DNA of 64,000 nucleotides from Cryomorphaceae bacterium (GCA_027485415.1 JAIXRC010000014.1:46806-110805), one strand, 5' to 3'; shown: positions 41,125 to 50,570, numbered from the stretch's first letter. Notes: a model not told the origin generated them from the sequence alone. Made by a program: numbers and translations.

Positions 41125-42465
41125 ATGCTTCTTATTTACCTTTTCCACAAGTTGGTTTTCGGCATAGCTACTCGAGTTTATTTTAAAAAAATCGTTGCAG
41201 TAGGTGGGGACCAAAAGCCAGAGAGCGCTACGATTTATGTAAGCAATCATGTTGGTTCTTTTATGGATCCAATCATTGTTGGAACGGCCCGACGCCCTTT
41301 CGTTTTTTTCTTGGTTCGTGCGGATGTATTCAACCGATTTACAACCCCCATTTTTACGGCCTTTAATATGCTTCCAATATACCGTCAGCGTGACGGTGTC
41401 GAAAACTTAGAAAAAAATCAGCAAGTTTTTCAACGGACCAATAAGCTCCTCGCCAACAATAAAAATATACTGATTTTTGGTGAAGGTTTTACCTCAGATC
41501 AAATTCAAAGAAGGCTACATCCTTTAAAGAAGGGTGCGGCAAGAATCGGTTTTTCCGCCCTCCAGGCATGTGCTTGGTCGAAAACCATATATCTTGAAGG
41601 GATTGGTTTGAACTACACGGATTTCAATTCCCGAGGAAGTGAGGTGTTGCTTCTCAGCGGACAACGAATTTGCCTCAACGATTACCGTGAAGATTTTGAG
41701 CAAAACCCTTCAAAAACGATCTCTGTGGTAACCAAGTTACTTGAAAATGACATCCGTGGTTTATTGCCGCACGTTCAAGATGCCACCAAGTGTGATTTGC
41801 ATGAAAATATTATGATATTCGCTCGGAAGGGATTGGCCTTCGATGCACAAAATTCAAGAGATTCTTTACCATTGCGTTGGGATTATGCAAAACACCTCGC
41901 TGAATGGATGAACAGCGCATCGCACGAAGAGTCACTTAAGTTAAGCGAATTGCAAGAAGATTTTGAACAATACCAGCAAAAACTGAAGGATTTAGGTATT
42001 TCTGAAAAGGAGCAATATGCCTTGGAAAAAGATAGGATGAGCTATAGGAACGTTCTAAAATTAGCCTTCCTTTTTCCTTTCGCATTTTTAGGGTTATTGC
42101 ATTTTGGTTTTATCCATTTTTTCGTTAAAAGATGGGTAGAGAAAGCCTTCAAACGGAAAGTTTTTTGGGGTTCCACAAAATTAGCCGTGGGACTTTATGC
42201 ATTGATGTTACTCAATATTCCATTAACGCTGTTGGTGGGTTGTTTCTTGCCGCACGATCTTTCATATAAATGGGTAATTTTAGGACTATACTACCTGTCC
42301 ATTGGTTTTTTTGCTTTCGCGTATTTAAAGATATACGATTTCGTTACTCAAAGGATTAGGAGGGCTGAACTACGAAAAATCAATCGCGACGAAATCAAAA
42401 AAGATTACCTTAGAATTCAAGAAAAAATGCTTCGTATCATTCCTAATTTTAACTATGACCATTGA
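41125..42465 (+). CDS. Lysophospholipid acyltransferase (PlsC-like) with C-terminal membrane region
   Basis: A 446-residue membrane protein. The N-terminal part has acyltransferase motif I as NHVGSFMD, the H-x5-D spacing seen in many Bacteroidota members, motif II in 'FNMLPIYRQRDG' and motif III 'ILIFGEGFTSD'. A charged helical middle region is followed by three to four C-terminal membrane helices ('LAFLFPFAFLGLLHFGFIHF', 'WVILGLYYLSIGFFAFAYL'). It probably acylates lysophosphatidate or another lysophospholipid. It overlaps ung by 11 bases. Confidence 0.88.
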   Translation: MLLIYLFHKLVFGIATRVYFKKIVAVGGDQKPESATIYVSNHVGSFMDPIIVGTARRPFVFFLVRADVFNRFTTPIFTAFNMLPIYRQRDGVENLEKNQQVFQRTNKLLANNKNILIFGEGFTSDQIQRRLHPLKKGAARIGFSALQACAWSKTIYLEGIGLNYTDFNSRGSEVLLLSGQRICLNDYREDFEQNPSKTISVVTKLLENDIRGLLPHVQDATKCDLHENIMIFARKGLAFDAQNSRDSLPLRWDYAKHLAEWMNSASHEESLKLSELQEDFEQYQQKLKDLGISEKEQYALEKDRMSYRNVLKLAFLFPFAFLGLLHFGFIHFFVKRWVEKAFKRKVFWGSTKLAVGLYALMLLNIPLTLLVGCFLPHDLSYKWVILGLYYLSIGFFAFAYLKIYDFVTQRIRRAELRKINRDEIKKDYLRIQEKMLRIIPNFNYDH

Positions 42466-43120
42466 ATCGTCTTGGGCGAAAGCGCTTGGAAATAGGCTGA
42501 AAAGCGACAAGATGGTTCGACTTTTTCGGAGCGTTGAAGAAGTCTATGAACACAACCAAAAAACGGTTTTCCCATCCCGCGAAAACCTTTTCAAAGCCTT
42601 TGAATTATGCCCTTTTACTAACGTAAAAGTGGTAATTATAGGGCAGGACCCTTACCCAACGCGAGGTCATGCGCACGGGTTGAGTTTCTCCGTAGATTCG
42701 TCTGTTATTAATCTGCCACGTAGTTTGAGGAACATTTTTAAAGAGTTGTGCGCTGATGTGCATTGCGAAATGCCAATACAAGGCGATTTGTCCCATTGGG
42801 CAAAGCAAGGAGTATTATTAATAAATACGGTGCTTACCGTTGAAGAAGGTTTGCCGGGAAGTCACGCTCATTTGGGATGGCATCATTTCACCGATCCCGT
42901 AATTGAGGTCATCAACCAAAATCATCAATCAGTCGTGTTTATGCTGTGGGGAAATAAAGCGAAAATGGTAGGTGATCAAATCGATGCATCCAAACATTTG
43001 GTGCTACATGCTCCACATCCTTCACCGCTTTCGGCATACCAGGGATTTTTCGGTTGCAAGCATTTCAGTAAAGCGAATCAATTTTTGGTAAAACAAGGCA
43101 AAGCCCCAATCCAATGGTAG
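42455..43120 (+). CDS. ung: Uracil-DNA glycosylase
   Basis: Family-1 UDG that removes uracil from DNA. The 221-residue protein has 'VVIIGQDPYPTRGHAHGLSFSV' (catalytic Asp in QDPYP), 'GVLLINTVLTVE', 'FMLWGNKA' and the minor-groove loop 'HPSPLSAYQGFFGCKHFSKAN'. Length is normal. Its start overlaps the acyltransferase gene by 11 bases, so it is cotranscribed with it. Confidence 0.98.
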   Translation: MTIESSWAKALGNRLKSDKMVRLFRSVEEVYEHNQKTVFPSRENLFKAFELCPFTNVKVVIIGQDPYPTRGHAHGLSFSVDSSVINLPRSLRNIFKELCADVHCEMPIQGDLSHWAKQGVLLINTVLTVEEGLPGSHAHLGWHHFTDPVIEVINQNHQSVVFMLWGNKAKMVGDQIDASKHLVLHAPHPSPLSAYQGFFGCKHFSKANQFLVKQGKAPIQW

Positions 43121-43128
43121 TTTTATCG

Positions 43129-43136
43129 TATCTTTG
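43129..43136 (+). promoter_or_regulatory. -7 promoter element of hemE
   Basis: TATCTTTG, exact consensus, right after the ung stop and 10 bases before the hemE ATG; no -33 TTG seen. Confidence 0.6.
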
Positions 43137-43146
43137 AACGCAGAGA

Positions 43147-44181
43147 ATGAGGAACGATTTATACATTAAAGCCCATTACGGTGAATCCATACCGCGATAT
43201 CCCGTTTGGCTCATGCGTCAAGCAGGACGCATATTACCCGAATACCGAGCAGTGCGTCAAAAACTTAGCGGGTTTAAAGAATTGGTAGAAACCCCTTCTT
43301 TAGCAGCCGAAGTAACCCTTCAGCCAGTGGATATTTTGGGGGTAGATGCGGCTATTCTTTTTTCAGATATTTTAGTGGTACCGGATGCCATGGGACTTAC
43401 GTACGAAATGATTGAGCAACGTGGCCCCTTTTTTCCTCAAACCATCAGGAGTGAACAACAATTGACCCTGCTTGATGAAAACCCCGATGTTTTAGATCGC
43501 CTTTCGTATGTATTTGAAGCCATTAAGTTGACTAAAAAAGAACTCAACAATCGTGTTCCATTGATAGGTTTTGCGGGGGCACCGTGGACCATCTTTTGCT
43601 ACATGGTCGAAGGTAAGGGATCTAAAACCTTTTCTGAATCAAGAAAGCTTCTCTACACAAATCCACAATTGGCACATGAGTTGTTAGAACGCATCACGGA
43701 TTTCACCATTGAATACATGAGGCAACAACAACTTTCTGGAGTAGATGCATTGCAATTGTTCGATTCTTGGGCAGGTATTCTTGGCCATGATCAATACACG
43801 GAATTTGGCTTAAAGTATGTTCACAAGATTGCCAGTGCGTTTCGAGGTTTTCCGTTCACTATATTTTCAAAAGGGGCCGTTGCATCGCTTCCAGAAATTG
43901 CTAAAATCGAAAGCACAGCCATCGGATTGGATTGGAACATGGATATTCAAGAAACTAGAAATTTGGTTGGCGAAACTCGAACGCTACAGGGTAATTTGGA
44001 CCCATGTTTGTTGTACGCGAAAGATTCAATAATAGTTAAAGAAACAAATAAATTGTTGGATTCCTTTAAAAGTCAGCGACATATTGTAAATTTGGGTCAC
44101 GGTGTTTACCCTGATGTGGATCCAGAAAAAGTAAAAATTTTAATTAAAACCGTTAAAGATTATGAAATTAAGTACAATTAA
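43147..44181 (+). CDS. hemE: Uroporphyrinogen decarboxylase
   Basis: Converts uroporphyrinogen III to coproporphyrinogen III in haem synthesis. The 344-residue protein has the first signature 'PVWLMRQAGRILPEYR' and the second 'GFAGAPWTIFCYMVEGKGSK', plus 'QLFDSWAG' and a C-terminal 'LGHGVYPDVDPEKV'. It has its own TATCTTTG box. Its last 20 bases overlap the start of the OmpA-family gene, whose signal peptide is thus encoded partly inside hemE. Confidence 0.98.
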   Translation: MRNDLYIKAHYGESIPRYPVWLMRQAGRILPEYRAVRQKLSGFKELVETPSLAAEVTLQPVDILGVDAAILFSDILVVPDAMGLTYEMIEQRGPFFPQTIRSEQQLTLLDENPDVLDRLSYVFEAIKLTKKELNNRVPLIGFAGAPWTIFCYMVEGKGSKTFSESRKLLYTNPQLAHELLERITDFTIEYMRQQQLSGVDALQLFDSWAGILGHDQYTEFGLKYVHKIASAFRGFPFTIFSKGAVASLPEIAKIESTAIGLDWNMDIQETRNLVGETRTLQGNLDPCLLYAKDSIIVKETNKLLDSFKSQRHIVNLGHGVYPDVDPEKVKILIKTVKDYEIKYN

Positions 44182-45493
44182 TCTAGCCTTGTTGGGATTT
44201 ATTTTTTGTTTGACCTCGAATGCCTTTGCGCAAAAAAAAGGAGATAAATCCGCCTTGTTTCTTAACTATACGTTTGAAAAGTTCAACTCAAAAGACATCG
44301 AGATTTCCGACCCGGGACAAATTGGTCTTTTTAAAGGATTAAAACCCTCCACGTCCTTTCCAGCTGATGCGTTTTATGGTTCAGGAGATTTTGGAGTTGG
44401 GAATAATATGTACGGCTTCGCAAATCCAATTGACTTTAAAAACGAACGTTTTCAAGGAGGCGATGACAAACTTTTTGCTTCCGATGAAGGTAAAAACGAG
44501 GGATATGCTGGAATTATAACCTACAAACCCGGAAAAGCCCAAAAAGAAAAGAGCTTTATCACCATTCCTTTCACGGACAAAAGCGGAAAGAATGTCAACA
44601 TGATTAAAGACAAAATGTACTGCATCGAATTCAGTATTTCACTTGCTGAAGCCTCTAAATATGCTACCAACAACATCGGTATGATGTTCGTTAAAAAAGT
44701 AGAAGAATATCAAACAGACAACGTAGAAGAAGAAGGTGGACCAATTAACGCGGAAGAAGGACGGATACTCTTCAACACGAAAAACAAAGTATACAACGCT
44801 TACTCTGGTTGGGATAAAGTTTGTAATGTTTACAAGGCAAGAGGGGATGAGAAAGGTATAGTAATAGGTAATTTTTACATTAATGACCAAACAAAAGCGG
44901 AGGTTCAAAAGAAAATTGTTAAGCTCGAGGAAGGTGCAGATGCAGCAACGGTGATGCCAATGGCCTATTATTACATCGATAATATTCGTATCAAAGAAGT
45001 GGATAGCAAGGACAAATGCTATTGCATAAAGAAAGACTCTACCTCTCGTTGGGTTCCCTCTCCTACGGAAATTGCAACAGAACCTGTTGAATCGGAAAAA
45101 TTATCGCCAAAGGAAAACGTTGAAGCCCAAGTCATTTTCTATGCGCAAGGTGAGAAAAAATTATCCCCTGCGGGCAAAAAATGCTTATCCTTTTTGGTTA
45201 AGTATCTTAACGAAAATCCTAATGCCAGCGTGACCATTGTGGCCCATAACGATCGCGTTGAAGATTCTTTAGCCTTGGAATTGGAAGATGAAAAAGAGCA
45301 ATTAACCGACCTTTCATCTCAACGAGCTAATTGGATTAAAGATCGTTTGGTTGAAGATTTTAACATTTCAACTTCTCGCATTGATATTGACGACAAGCAC
45401 AGCGAAGAACCTAACAAAGATCTTTATCAAGATGAAGATGATGAGGATACTCGTTTAGCACGCGATCGAAGAGTAACTTTTATAATAAAGTAA
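44162..45493 (+). CDS. OmpA-family outer-membrane/periplasmic protein
   Basis: A 443-residue exported protein: signal peptide (MKLSTINLALLGFIFCLTSNAFAQ), a beta-rich N-terminal region of about 270 residues with a CBM-like look ('LFLNYTFEKFNSKDIE', 'YYIDNIRIKEVD'), then an OmpA/MotB-like peptidoglycan-binding domain ('VIFYAQGEKKLSPAGKKCLSFLVKYLNENP', 'LSSQRANWIKDRLVEDFNI', 'ARDRRVTFIIK') at about 320-443. The acidic stretch 'DLYQDEDDEDT' interrupts the last helix. It overlaps hemE by 20 bases and ends 1 base before the convergent maf. Confidence 0.9.
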   Translation: MKLSTINLALLGFIFCLTSNAFAQKKGDKSALFLNYTFEKFNSKDIEISDPGQIGLFKGLKPSTSFPADAFYGSGDFGVGNNMYGFANPIDFKNERFQGGDDKLFASDEGKNEGYAGIITYKPGKAQKEKSFITIPFTDKSGKNVNMIKDKMYCIEFSISLAEASKYATNNIGMMFVKKVEEYQTDNVEEEGGPINAEEGRILFNTKNKVYNAYSGWDKVCNVYKARGDEKGIVIGNFYINDQTKAEVQKKIVKLEEGADAATVMPMAYYYIDNIRIKEVDSKDKCYCIKKDSTSRWVPSPTEIATEPVESEKLSPKENVEAQVIFYAQGEKKLSPAGKKCLSFLVKYLNENPNASVTIVAHNDRVEDSLALELEDEKEQLTDLSSQRANWIKDRLVEDFNISTSRIDIDDKHSEEPNKDLYQDEDDEDTRLARDRRVTFIIK

Positions 45494-45494
45494 T

Positions 45495-46070
45495 TTATAC
45501 GTCGGCCTGTAGTCCAAAACGTCTCATTACTTCATAAAGTTTTTGTGTAGGCAGTCCCATTACGTTGGTGTAAGACCCATGGATGGAGGCTATGCCAACA
45601 GTCCCTATCCAGTCTTGGACTCCATAAGCACCTGCCCTGTCGAGTACTTTGTCGTCGGTTAAATACGTCATTATTTCGTAATCCGTTAATTCCGAAAAAC
45701 GCACCTCTGTTTGGTCGAAGAATGATACCTTTTTTCCCTTGCACCATACGCAAACCCCTGTGATTACGGTGTGGGTATTGTTGGAGAGCTTTCGTAACAT
45801 TTGAAAGGCTTCGTCCAAATCGCGGGGTTTACCCAAGATTTCTTGGCCAATAAAGACCAAGGTGTCAGCGGAAATAACTAAGGTGTCCTGCTCAATATAT
45901 GGCATGATTGCATCCAATTTTTGTTCTGCAATCACCATAGGAATTTGCTCAAGTGGGAGAGCGTAATCGATGGTTTCTGGGATTTCTACGGTTCGTTGTT
46001 CGAACGCAAATCCCATTTGAGAGAGTAATTCAACCCTCCTCGGGGATTTCGAAGCTAAAATAATTTTCAT
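45495..46070 (-). CDS. maf: Maf-family nucleoside triphosphate pyrophosphatase
   Basis: Hydrolyses non-canonical or excess NTPs to NMP and PPi (house-cleaning enzyme). The 191-residue protein has 'ILASKSPRRVELLSQMGF', 'VISADTLVFIGQEILGKPRD', 'THTVITGVCVW', and a C-terminal 'GRAGAYGVQDWIG...GSYTNVMGLP' matching the family (here DRAGAYG). Overlaps the UbiA-family gene by 4 bases; last gene of the queE operon. Confidence 0.96.
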   Translation of the reverse strand: MKIILASKSPRRVELLSQMGFAFEQRTVEIPETIDYALPLEQIPMVIAEQKLDAIMPYIEQDTLVISADTLVFIGQEILGKPRDLDEAFQMLRKLSNNTHTVITGVCVWCKGKKVSFFDQTEVRFSELTDYEIMTYLTDDKVLDRAGAYGVQDWIGTVGIASIHGSYTNVMGLPTQKLYEVMRRFGLQADV

Positions 46071-46927
46071 GGAAAGAACAAAGATATGGTTCCGAGAATC
46101 ATACTGAGTTTAAGGGTCAAATTGCTCAGATTCCATCGTTTTAAAAGTACAAATATCATGTTTACTATGCTGGCTAAAGAAATTGCCAGCGCCATGAACA
46201 GTTGAAAAACATCCTTTTGTGGAACGCTGACCGTAGTGGTTCCAATATAAAATACTACGAGTAATACCAATGTGCTAACGGAAATAAGGATCTGCGTTTT
46301 TTTAATATCCCATACGATCGCGAAGGAGCGCACTCCTATCTTAAGATCACCCTCCATGTCTTGAATGTCTTTTACCACCTCGCGACAAAAGTTGGCAATG
46401 AAGGCAAACAGAGCATAAAAACAAACAATCATGACTTGGTTCTCCGAAGGATTTTTAAAAGCGAGAAACCTGATAGAAATTAAAGGAATAAGGCCTATTA
46501 AAAAGGCCACAATAAAATTAGACCAAAACAACTTTTTCTTAAAGGACAAGGAGTAAAATAATAGCAACCCAATGGAGAAGAGGGCGATAAAAAGGTAAAA
46601 AAAAGTGTGGAATTTCCAAGAAAAATACGAATAGATGGCTAAGCCTATCGCACTTAATATCCAATGAGATACGATGACCCATCTTTTTTTGATATGCCGT
46701 GTAACGATAAGTTCATTGGGTTTATTAATGCGGTCTGCTTTTACATCAAAATAATCGTTGATAGCATTTCCACCGGCGGCTATTAGGCAAGTGGCTAAAA
46801 TAAATAAGAAGTAATCAAGGTTTTCTTCACCATGAAGGACATTCCAACCGATGAAATAACGAACGGCCCACATGGTTAATGCGATGATGAGGATGTTTTG
46901 TATTCGTATTAACCTTAGAAATGCCAT
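46067..46927 (-). CDS. UbiA-family prenyltransferase
   Basis: A 286-residue membrane prenyltransferase with about eight to nine helices. Asp-rich motif I is 'NDYFDVKADRINKPNEL'; the second is 'DIQDMEGDLKIG'. Bacteroidota members next to maf are often annotated geranylgeranylglycerol-phosphate geranylgeranyltransferase, and related enzymes have been linked to ether lipids in the FCB group, but the substrate here is not fixed. It overlaps the PorE-like gene by 1 base and maf by 4 bases. Confidence 0.9.
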   Translation of the reverse strand: MAFLRLIRIQNILIIALTMWAVRYFIGWNVLHGEENLDYFLFILATCLIAAGGNAINDYFDVKADRINKPNELIVTRHIKKRWVIVSHWILSAIGLAIYSYFSWKFHTFFYLFIALFSIGLLLFYSLSFKKKLFWSNFIVAFLIGLIPLISIRFLAFKNPSENQVMIVCFYALFAFIANFCREVVKDIQDMEGDLKIGVRSFAIVWDIKKTQILISVSTLVLLVVFYIGTTTVSVPQKDVFQLFMALAISLASIVNMIFVLLKRWNLSNLTLKLSMILGTISLFFP

Positions 46928-48927
46928 TATTTTAGAATTTTGTATACGGTACGTCGGTTTTTTTGATGGGCTGTTTCTTTCGCTTTCTCAGAGGATAGTT
47001 GGTTGATTTCTTGATCTGATACAAGCGGATTGGATTCCCCATACCCTTTAAACGTAAGACGTTTACCATCAATTTTCTCTGTATCGATTAAGTAATTGTA
47101 AACGGATTTTGCCCTATCGGTGGATAACTTAAGGTTATCATTTACGTCACCTCTTGTGTCGGTATGTCCTCCTAATTCAATACGTAGGCTTGGATTTTCC
47201 CGAAGGAAGTTCGCCAAATTGTTAAGTTCAACAAACGATTCTTTTCGAAGTTTCGCGCTGTTGAGGTCGAAATAAATGTTTTGTAATACGTTCTCGTTGC
47301 CGCTGGTAACAGGATTCATTGGAATATCCAAGTGATACGTGGTTTGATTTTCATTGTACGTTAAATCAAAGCCTAACGAAGTCGGGGCATACCCTGGAAA
47401 GGAGACATTGATAACATAATGTTGGTTGCTAGGTAGCGGAACAGTAAATACCCCTGTTAAGGGATCTGCATCGTTGATGACCATAATTTCCCCTGAGCTA
47501 ATCTCTTTTAAGGTAAAATGACCACCGAGGGGTTTCTTCGAATCAGCATCGAACACTTTGCCATCAAAATAATAGGTCACGGTAGGTTGAAATTCCTGGG
47601 GCAACTCAAAGGTGTAGATGTCTAAATCACCATAGCCTCCTTCACGATCTGAAGCAAAAAAAGCAATTTTTCCATCAGCGGCGACAATCAATGAGTTTTC
47701 ATCATTCAAGGTATTGATGGGATATCCCAAGTTTTTAGGTTTTGACCATTTTCCATCGGTACCTAAGTGACTTACAAATAAATCAGACCCGCCAAGACCA
47801 GCATGTCCCCTTGAGGCAAAATAAAGCGTTCGTCCATCAGGGTGAATATGAACGGATTCCTCTGCATAAGGAGTATTGATAATGTCAGGTAGGCGTTCTG
47901 CTGGAGACCATTTACCGTTAGCCCCTAATCGACTGACATATATATCGCTGTTGCGTTGATCCGCACCCCTTCCTCGCAATCCTCTGATGAAGTAGAGAGT
48001 TTTTCCATCGGCTGATAATGAAGGTTGTGTTTCCCAATGGAAGGTGTTGATATCACCGGGAATGTTGGTTGGGTTGGTCCAGCTGTTGCCCGTTCGGACG
48101 GTATAAAATAAGTCGCAGCTCCCTTTTCCTTTTCGCTTATCTCCGTAGTCGCCGGTCTCGTCAGCGCATGCTACGAAGACGAGTAAACGTCCATCAGCGG
48201 AAATCGTAGGAGCTCCTTCGTTCCTTTCGGTATTAACATTTTCGGGCATTGCCAAGGCTTTTTGCCATTCCATGTTTTGCTGGAAAGCAACGAAAAAGTC
48301 TTCTTGAATTTCTCCAGCTTCATTGGGTAAAGCCCGAGTAAACATTAATTGCTTTCCATCAACACTTAACGTTGGGTAGTATTCCGCGTTTCTCGTATTG
48401 ACACCCGGCCCAGCATTGACAGGATTGAATGCTTTAGGATTTTTCATTGCATCAATGGAAAATGCAGCACTTTCATAGATGAAATATGCCATTTTCATAT
48501 AATCTTGATTTGCGTTGGGATGCTTAATGAACTTTTGAATATAATGGAGGGCTTTCGCGTATTCTCCTGCGTCCAAATAAAGGTCTCCTAATTGATAAAA
48601 GGTCATTCCTGTTCTTGAATGTTCTGGGTTAATCCGCAAGGCGTTTTCGTAATCTGACCGAGCTTCGGAACGCTTTCGCAAGTTGAGGTTGAATTCTGCC
48701 CGTAAAATGTATGCTTCCCAAAAATTAGGATCTTTGGTTAGGCATTTATCCAATAATTCAACCGCTGTTTGAAAATCAGGATATCCCGTACTGGGGTCAA
48801 GTTTATTGGCCGGCACCATTTGTGCTTCTTTAAAGAGTTTTACCGCTTTTTTGTTTTTACTGGAAAATTGTCCAAACACAGGAATCGCGACAACACAAAA
48901 AGTTAGGAGGAGTAAGAAATGCTTCAT
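46927..48927 (-). CDS. PorE-like protein (TPR, PD40 propeller, regulatory domain, OmpA)
   Basis: A 666-residue exported protein: signal peptide (MKHFLLLLTFCVVAIPVFGQ), TPR helices (about 55-155), a six-bladed PD40/TolB-like propeller with repeated 'SADG' blades (about 180-445), a carboxypeptidase-regulatory-like domain (about 450-540) and an OmpA-like domain (about 545-666; 'IYFDLNSAKLRKESFVELNNL', 'GGHTDTRGDVNDNLKLS'). This domain order and size equal PorE of Porphyromonas gingivalis, a peptidoglycan-bound T9SS component, although such architectures also occur in other paralogues. It overlaps queE and the UbiA gene by 1 base each. Confidence 0.88.
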   Translation of the reverse strand: MKHFLLLLTFCVVAIPVFGQFSSKNKKAVKLFKEAQMVPANKLDPSTGYPDFQTAVELLDKCLTKDPNFWEAYILRAEFNLNLRKRSEARSDYENALRINPEHSRTGMTFYQLGDLYLDAGEYAKALHYIQKFIKHPNANQDYMKMAYFIYESAAFSIDAMKNPKAFNPVNAGPGVNTRNAEYYPTLSVDGKQLMFTRALPNEAGEIQEDFFVAFQQNMEWQKALAMPENVNTERNEGAPTISADGRLLVFVACADETGDYGDKRKGKGSCDLFYTVRTGNSWTNPTNIPGDINTFHWETQPSLSADGKTLYFIRGLRGRGADQRNSDIYVSRLGANGKWSPAERLPDIINTPYAEESVHIHPDGRTLYFASRGHAGLGGSDLFVSHLGTDGKWSKPKNLGYPINTLNDENSLIVAADGKIAFFASDREGGYGDLDIYTFELPQEFQPTVTYYFDGKVFDADSKKPLGGHFTLKEISSGEIMVINDADPLTGVFTVPLPSNQHYVINVSFPGYAPTSLGFDLTYNENQTTYHLDIPMNPVTSGNENVLQNIYFDLNSAKLRKESFVELNNLANFLRENPSLRIELGGHTDTRGDVNDNLKLSTDRAKSVYNYLIDTEKIDGKRLTFKGYGESNPLVSDQEINQLSSEKAKETAHQKNRRTVYKILK

Positions 48928-49526
48928 TAGGGGATTTCAAGGTATTTATGAGTCTGTAACGAGAGTTTCCACCGCGGGTTACGATGAATGAATGAAATTA
49001 TAGTATCCTGCAAGGAAGCTCTTTTACTCCATTCTGGTTGAAGGTATAGAAGGCAAGTTTCGGTTACTTTCTCCGCATGAAGTTGAGCCCATTCAAGATC
49101 GGATGGATGGTAAATGACCACTTTGAGTTCGTCTGCTTTCAAATACGCTTCTGCACAAGGTGCTTTGAATTTTTTCGGAGAAAACGTATACCAATCTACT
49201 TCGCCGTGTAAAGGGTAGCATCCCGAAGTTTCGATAGCCACGTATTTGTTTTGTTGATGGAGCAGGTCCGTTAACGGTCCTAGGTCGTGCATCGCGGGTT
49301 CACCACCGGTAATTACTACAAAATCATGGTTTTCTGTAAGTACCTGAACATTTTCCAAGGAGTAAAATTCTCCTGCATCATTGTCCCAGCTGTCTTTTAC
49401 ATCGCACCAAACGCACCCAATGTCGCATCCTGAAAGCCTTAGGAAATAGGCGGAACGACCGCTGTGAAAACCTTCTCCTTGCAAGGTCGAGAAGTGCTCC
49501 ATGATTTGATAACCCATTTGCTCCAT
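48927..49526 (-). CDS. queE: 7-carboxy-7-deazaguanine synthase
   Basis: Radical SAM enzyme that makes the deazapurine core of queuosine. The 199-residue protein has 'QGEGFHSGRSAYFLRLSGCDIGCVWCD' with the CxxxCxxC cluster, 'VVITGGEPAMHDLG' and 'KYVAIETSGCYPL'; length is short but normal for QueE. QueC, QueD and QueF are not in the window. First gene of the four-gene operon queE, PorE-like, UbiA-type, maf; its promoter has TACCTTTG 4 bases before the ATG. Confidence 0.95.
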   Translation of the reverse strand: MEQMGYQIMEHFSTLQGEGFHSGRSAYFLRLSGCDIGCVWCDVKDSWDNDAGEFYSLENVQVLTENHDFVVITGGEPAMHDLGPLTDLLHQQNKYVAIETSGCYPLHGEVDWYTFSPKKFKAPCAEAYLKADELKVVIYHPSDLEWAQLHAEKVTETCLLYLQPEWSKRASLQDTIISFIHRNPRWKLSLQTHKYLEIP

Positions 49527-49530
49527 GTAA

Positions 49531-49538
49531 CAAAGGTA
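49531..49538 (-). promoter_or_regulatory. -7 promoter element of the queE operon
   Basis: Reverse strand TACCTTTG, exact consensus; the ATG follows after 'TTAC', so the leader is absent or 1-2 bases. Confidence 0.6.
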
Positions 49539-49587
49539 AGTTTCTTTGATATTAAGACTAAAAATCCGACGATTAAAAGGATATTTT

Positions 49588-49595
49588 TATATTTG
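49588..49595 (+). promoter_or_regulatory. -7 promoter element of the 49617 gene
   Basis: TATATTTG, exact consensus, 21 bases before the ATG at 49617. Confidence 0.5.
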
Positions 49596-49616
49596 TTCAA
49601 ACTAATTTAACATATT

Positions 49617-50567
49617 ATGAAAAAAATTACCCTTGTTGTTTCTTGTTTTTTAAGTGTATTGACCTGTGCACACGCCCAGATCGGGAACGGTGACATGGAA
49701 CTTTGGGAAAATGTGGGGGCACCTACCGAAGAGCCCAACAATTGGAGCAGTTTTAAAACCGGTTCAGGAAATTTCGCGGGATTTGCAAACAAGCAAATTG
49801 AACGATCTTCCAACGTCCGTGCAGGTGCAACTGGTGCCTATGCCGCCAGAATTTGGTCCACCAGTGTGTTAGGCATTGTGGCCAACGGAACCATGACTTG
49901 TGGTCGAGTAAACATGGGAAGCACTACTCCTTCCAACCCAGCTAACTACAATTATTCGCAAACCAACGACGATCAATTTTCGGAAGTATGTACTACCTTG
50001 CCGGATTCGTTAGTCTTTTGGGCTAAGTATACCCAAGCAGGTGGTGGAAATCAAACGGCTAGAGTTCATGCTCTTGTACACGACGCATACGATGCGCACG
50101 ATCCAATCGACGCGAATTCTCAATCCCATGTAATTGCAACGGCGGAATTGAATTATTCCCCAACCAATGGATCATGGGTTCGTTTTTCGGTGCCTTTTGT
50201 TCCAACCGCCAATACGGGGTTAGTTCCTGCATTTATTTTAACCACTTTCGCTACCAATTCTACACCGGGTGGGGGTGCAGCTAACGATGAAGTTTTGTTG
50301 GATGATATAAGTTTGGTGTACAATGGAAGCGGAGCTGGGGTAAATGAACCATCGGCTGCTAACTTTTCCGTAAATTACACAGAAGGGAAAATGTACCTTC
50401 ATGGAGCAGTAAAAGGTCAATTACGCATTCTGGCTTTGAATGGTCAAGTCGTTTTCGAAGGTGATGCTCAAGAAGTATTGCCGCTTTCATTGGTTTCTGG
50501 TTTTTATATAGCACAATTGCAGGGATTGAATGGTAAATCCACTTCGGTGAAATTTTCGGCCAATTAA
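49617..50567 (+). CDS. Secreted protein with PCMD-like domain and T9SS-type C-terminus
   Basis: A 316-residue precursor: signal peptide (MKKITLVVSCFLSVLTCAHAQ), a carbohydrate-binding-like beta-sandwich ('GNGDMELWENVG...NNWSSFKTGSG' and 'NDEVLLDDISLVYN', resembling the PCMD family), and a C-terminal domain of about 70 residues ('LRILALNGQVVFEG', 'SGFYIAQLQGLNGKSTSVKFSAN') that fits a type IX secretion sorting signal. Likely exported to the cell surface. A TonB receptor gene starts 3 bases after it and may be cotranscribed, which suggests the pair binds and imports a ligand. Confidence 0.82.
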   Translation: MKKITLVVSCFLSVLTCAHAQIGNGDMELWENVGAPTEEPNNWSSFKTGSGNFAGFANKQIERSSNVRAGATGAYAARIWSTSVLGIVANGTMTCGRVNMGSTTPSNPANYNYSQTNDDQFSEVCTTLPDSLVFWAKYTQAGGGNQTARVHALVHDAYDAHDPIDANSQSHVIATAELNYSPTNGSWVRFSVPFVPTANTGLVPAFILTTFATNSTPGGGAANDEVLLDDISLVYNGSGAGVNEPSAANFSVNYTEGKMYLHGAVKGQLRILALNGQVVFEGDAQEVLPLSLVSGFYIAQLQGLNGKSTSVKFSAN

Positions 50568-50570
50568 AAA

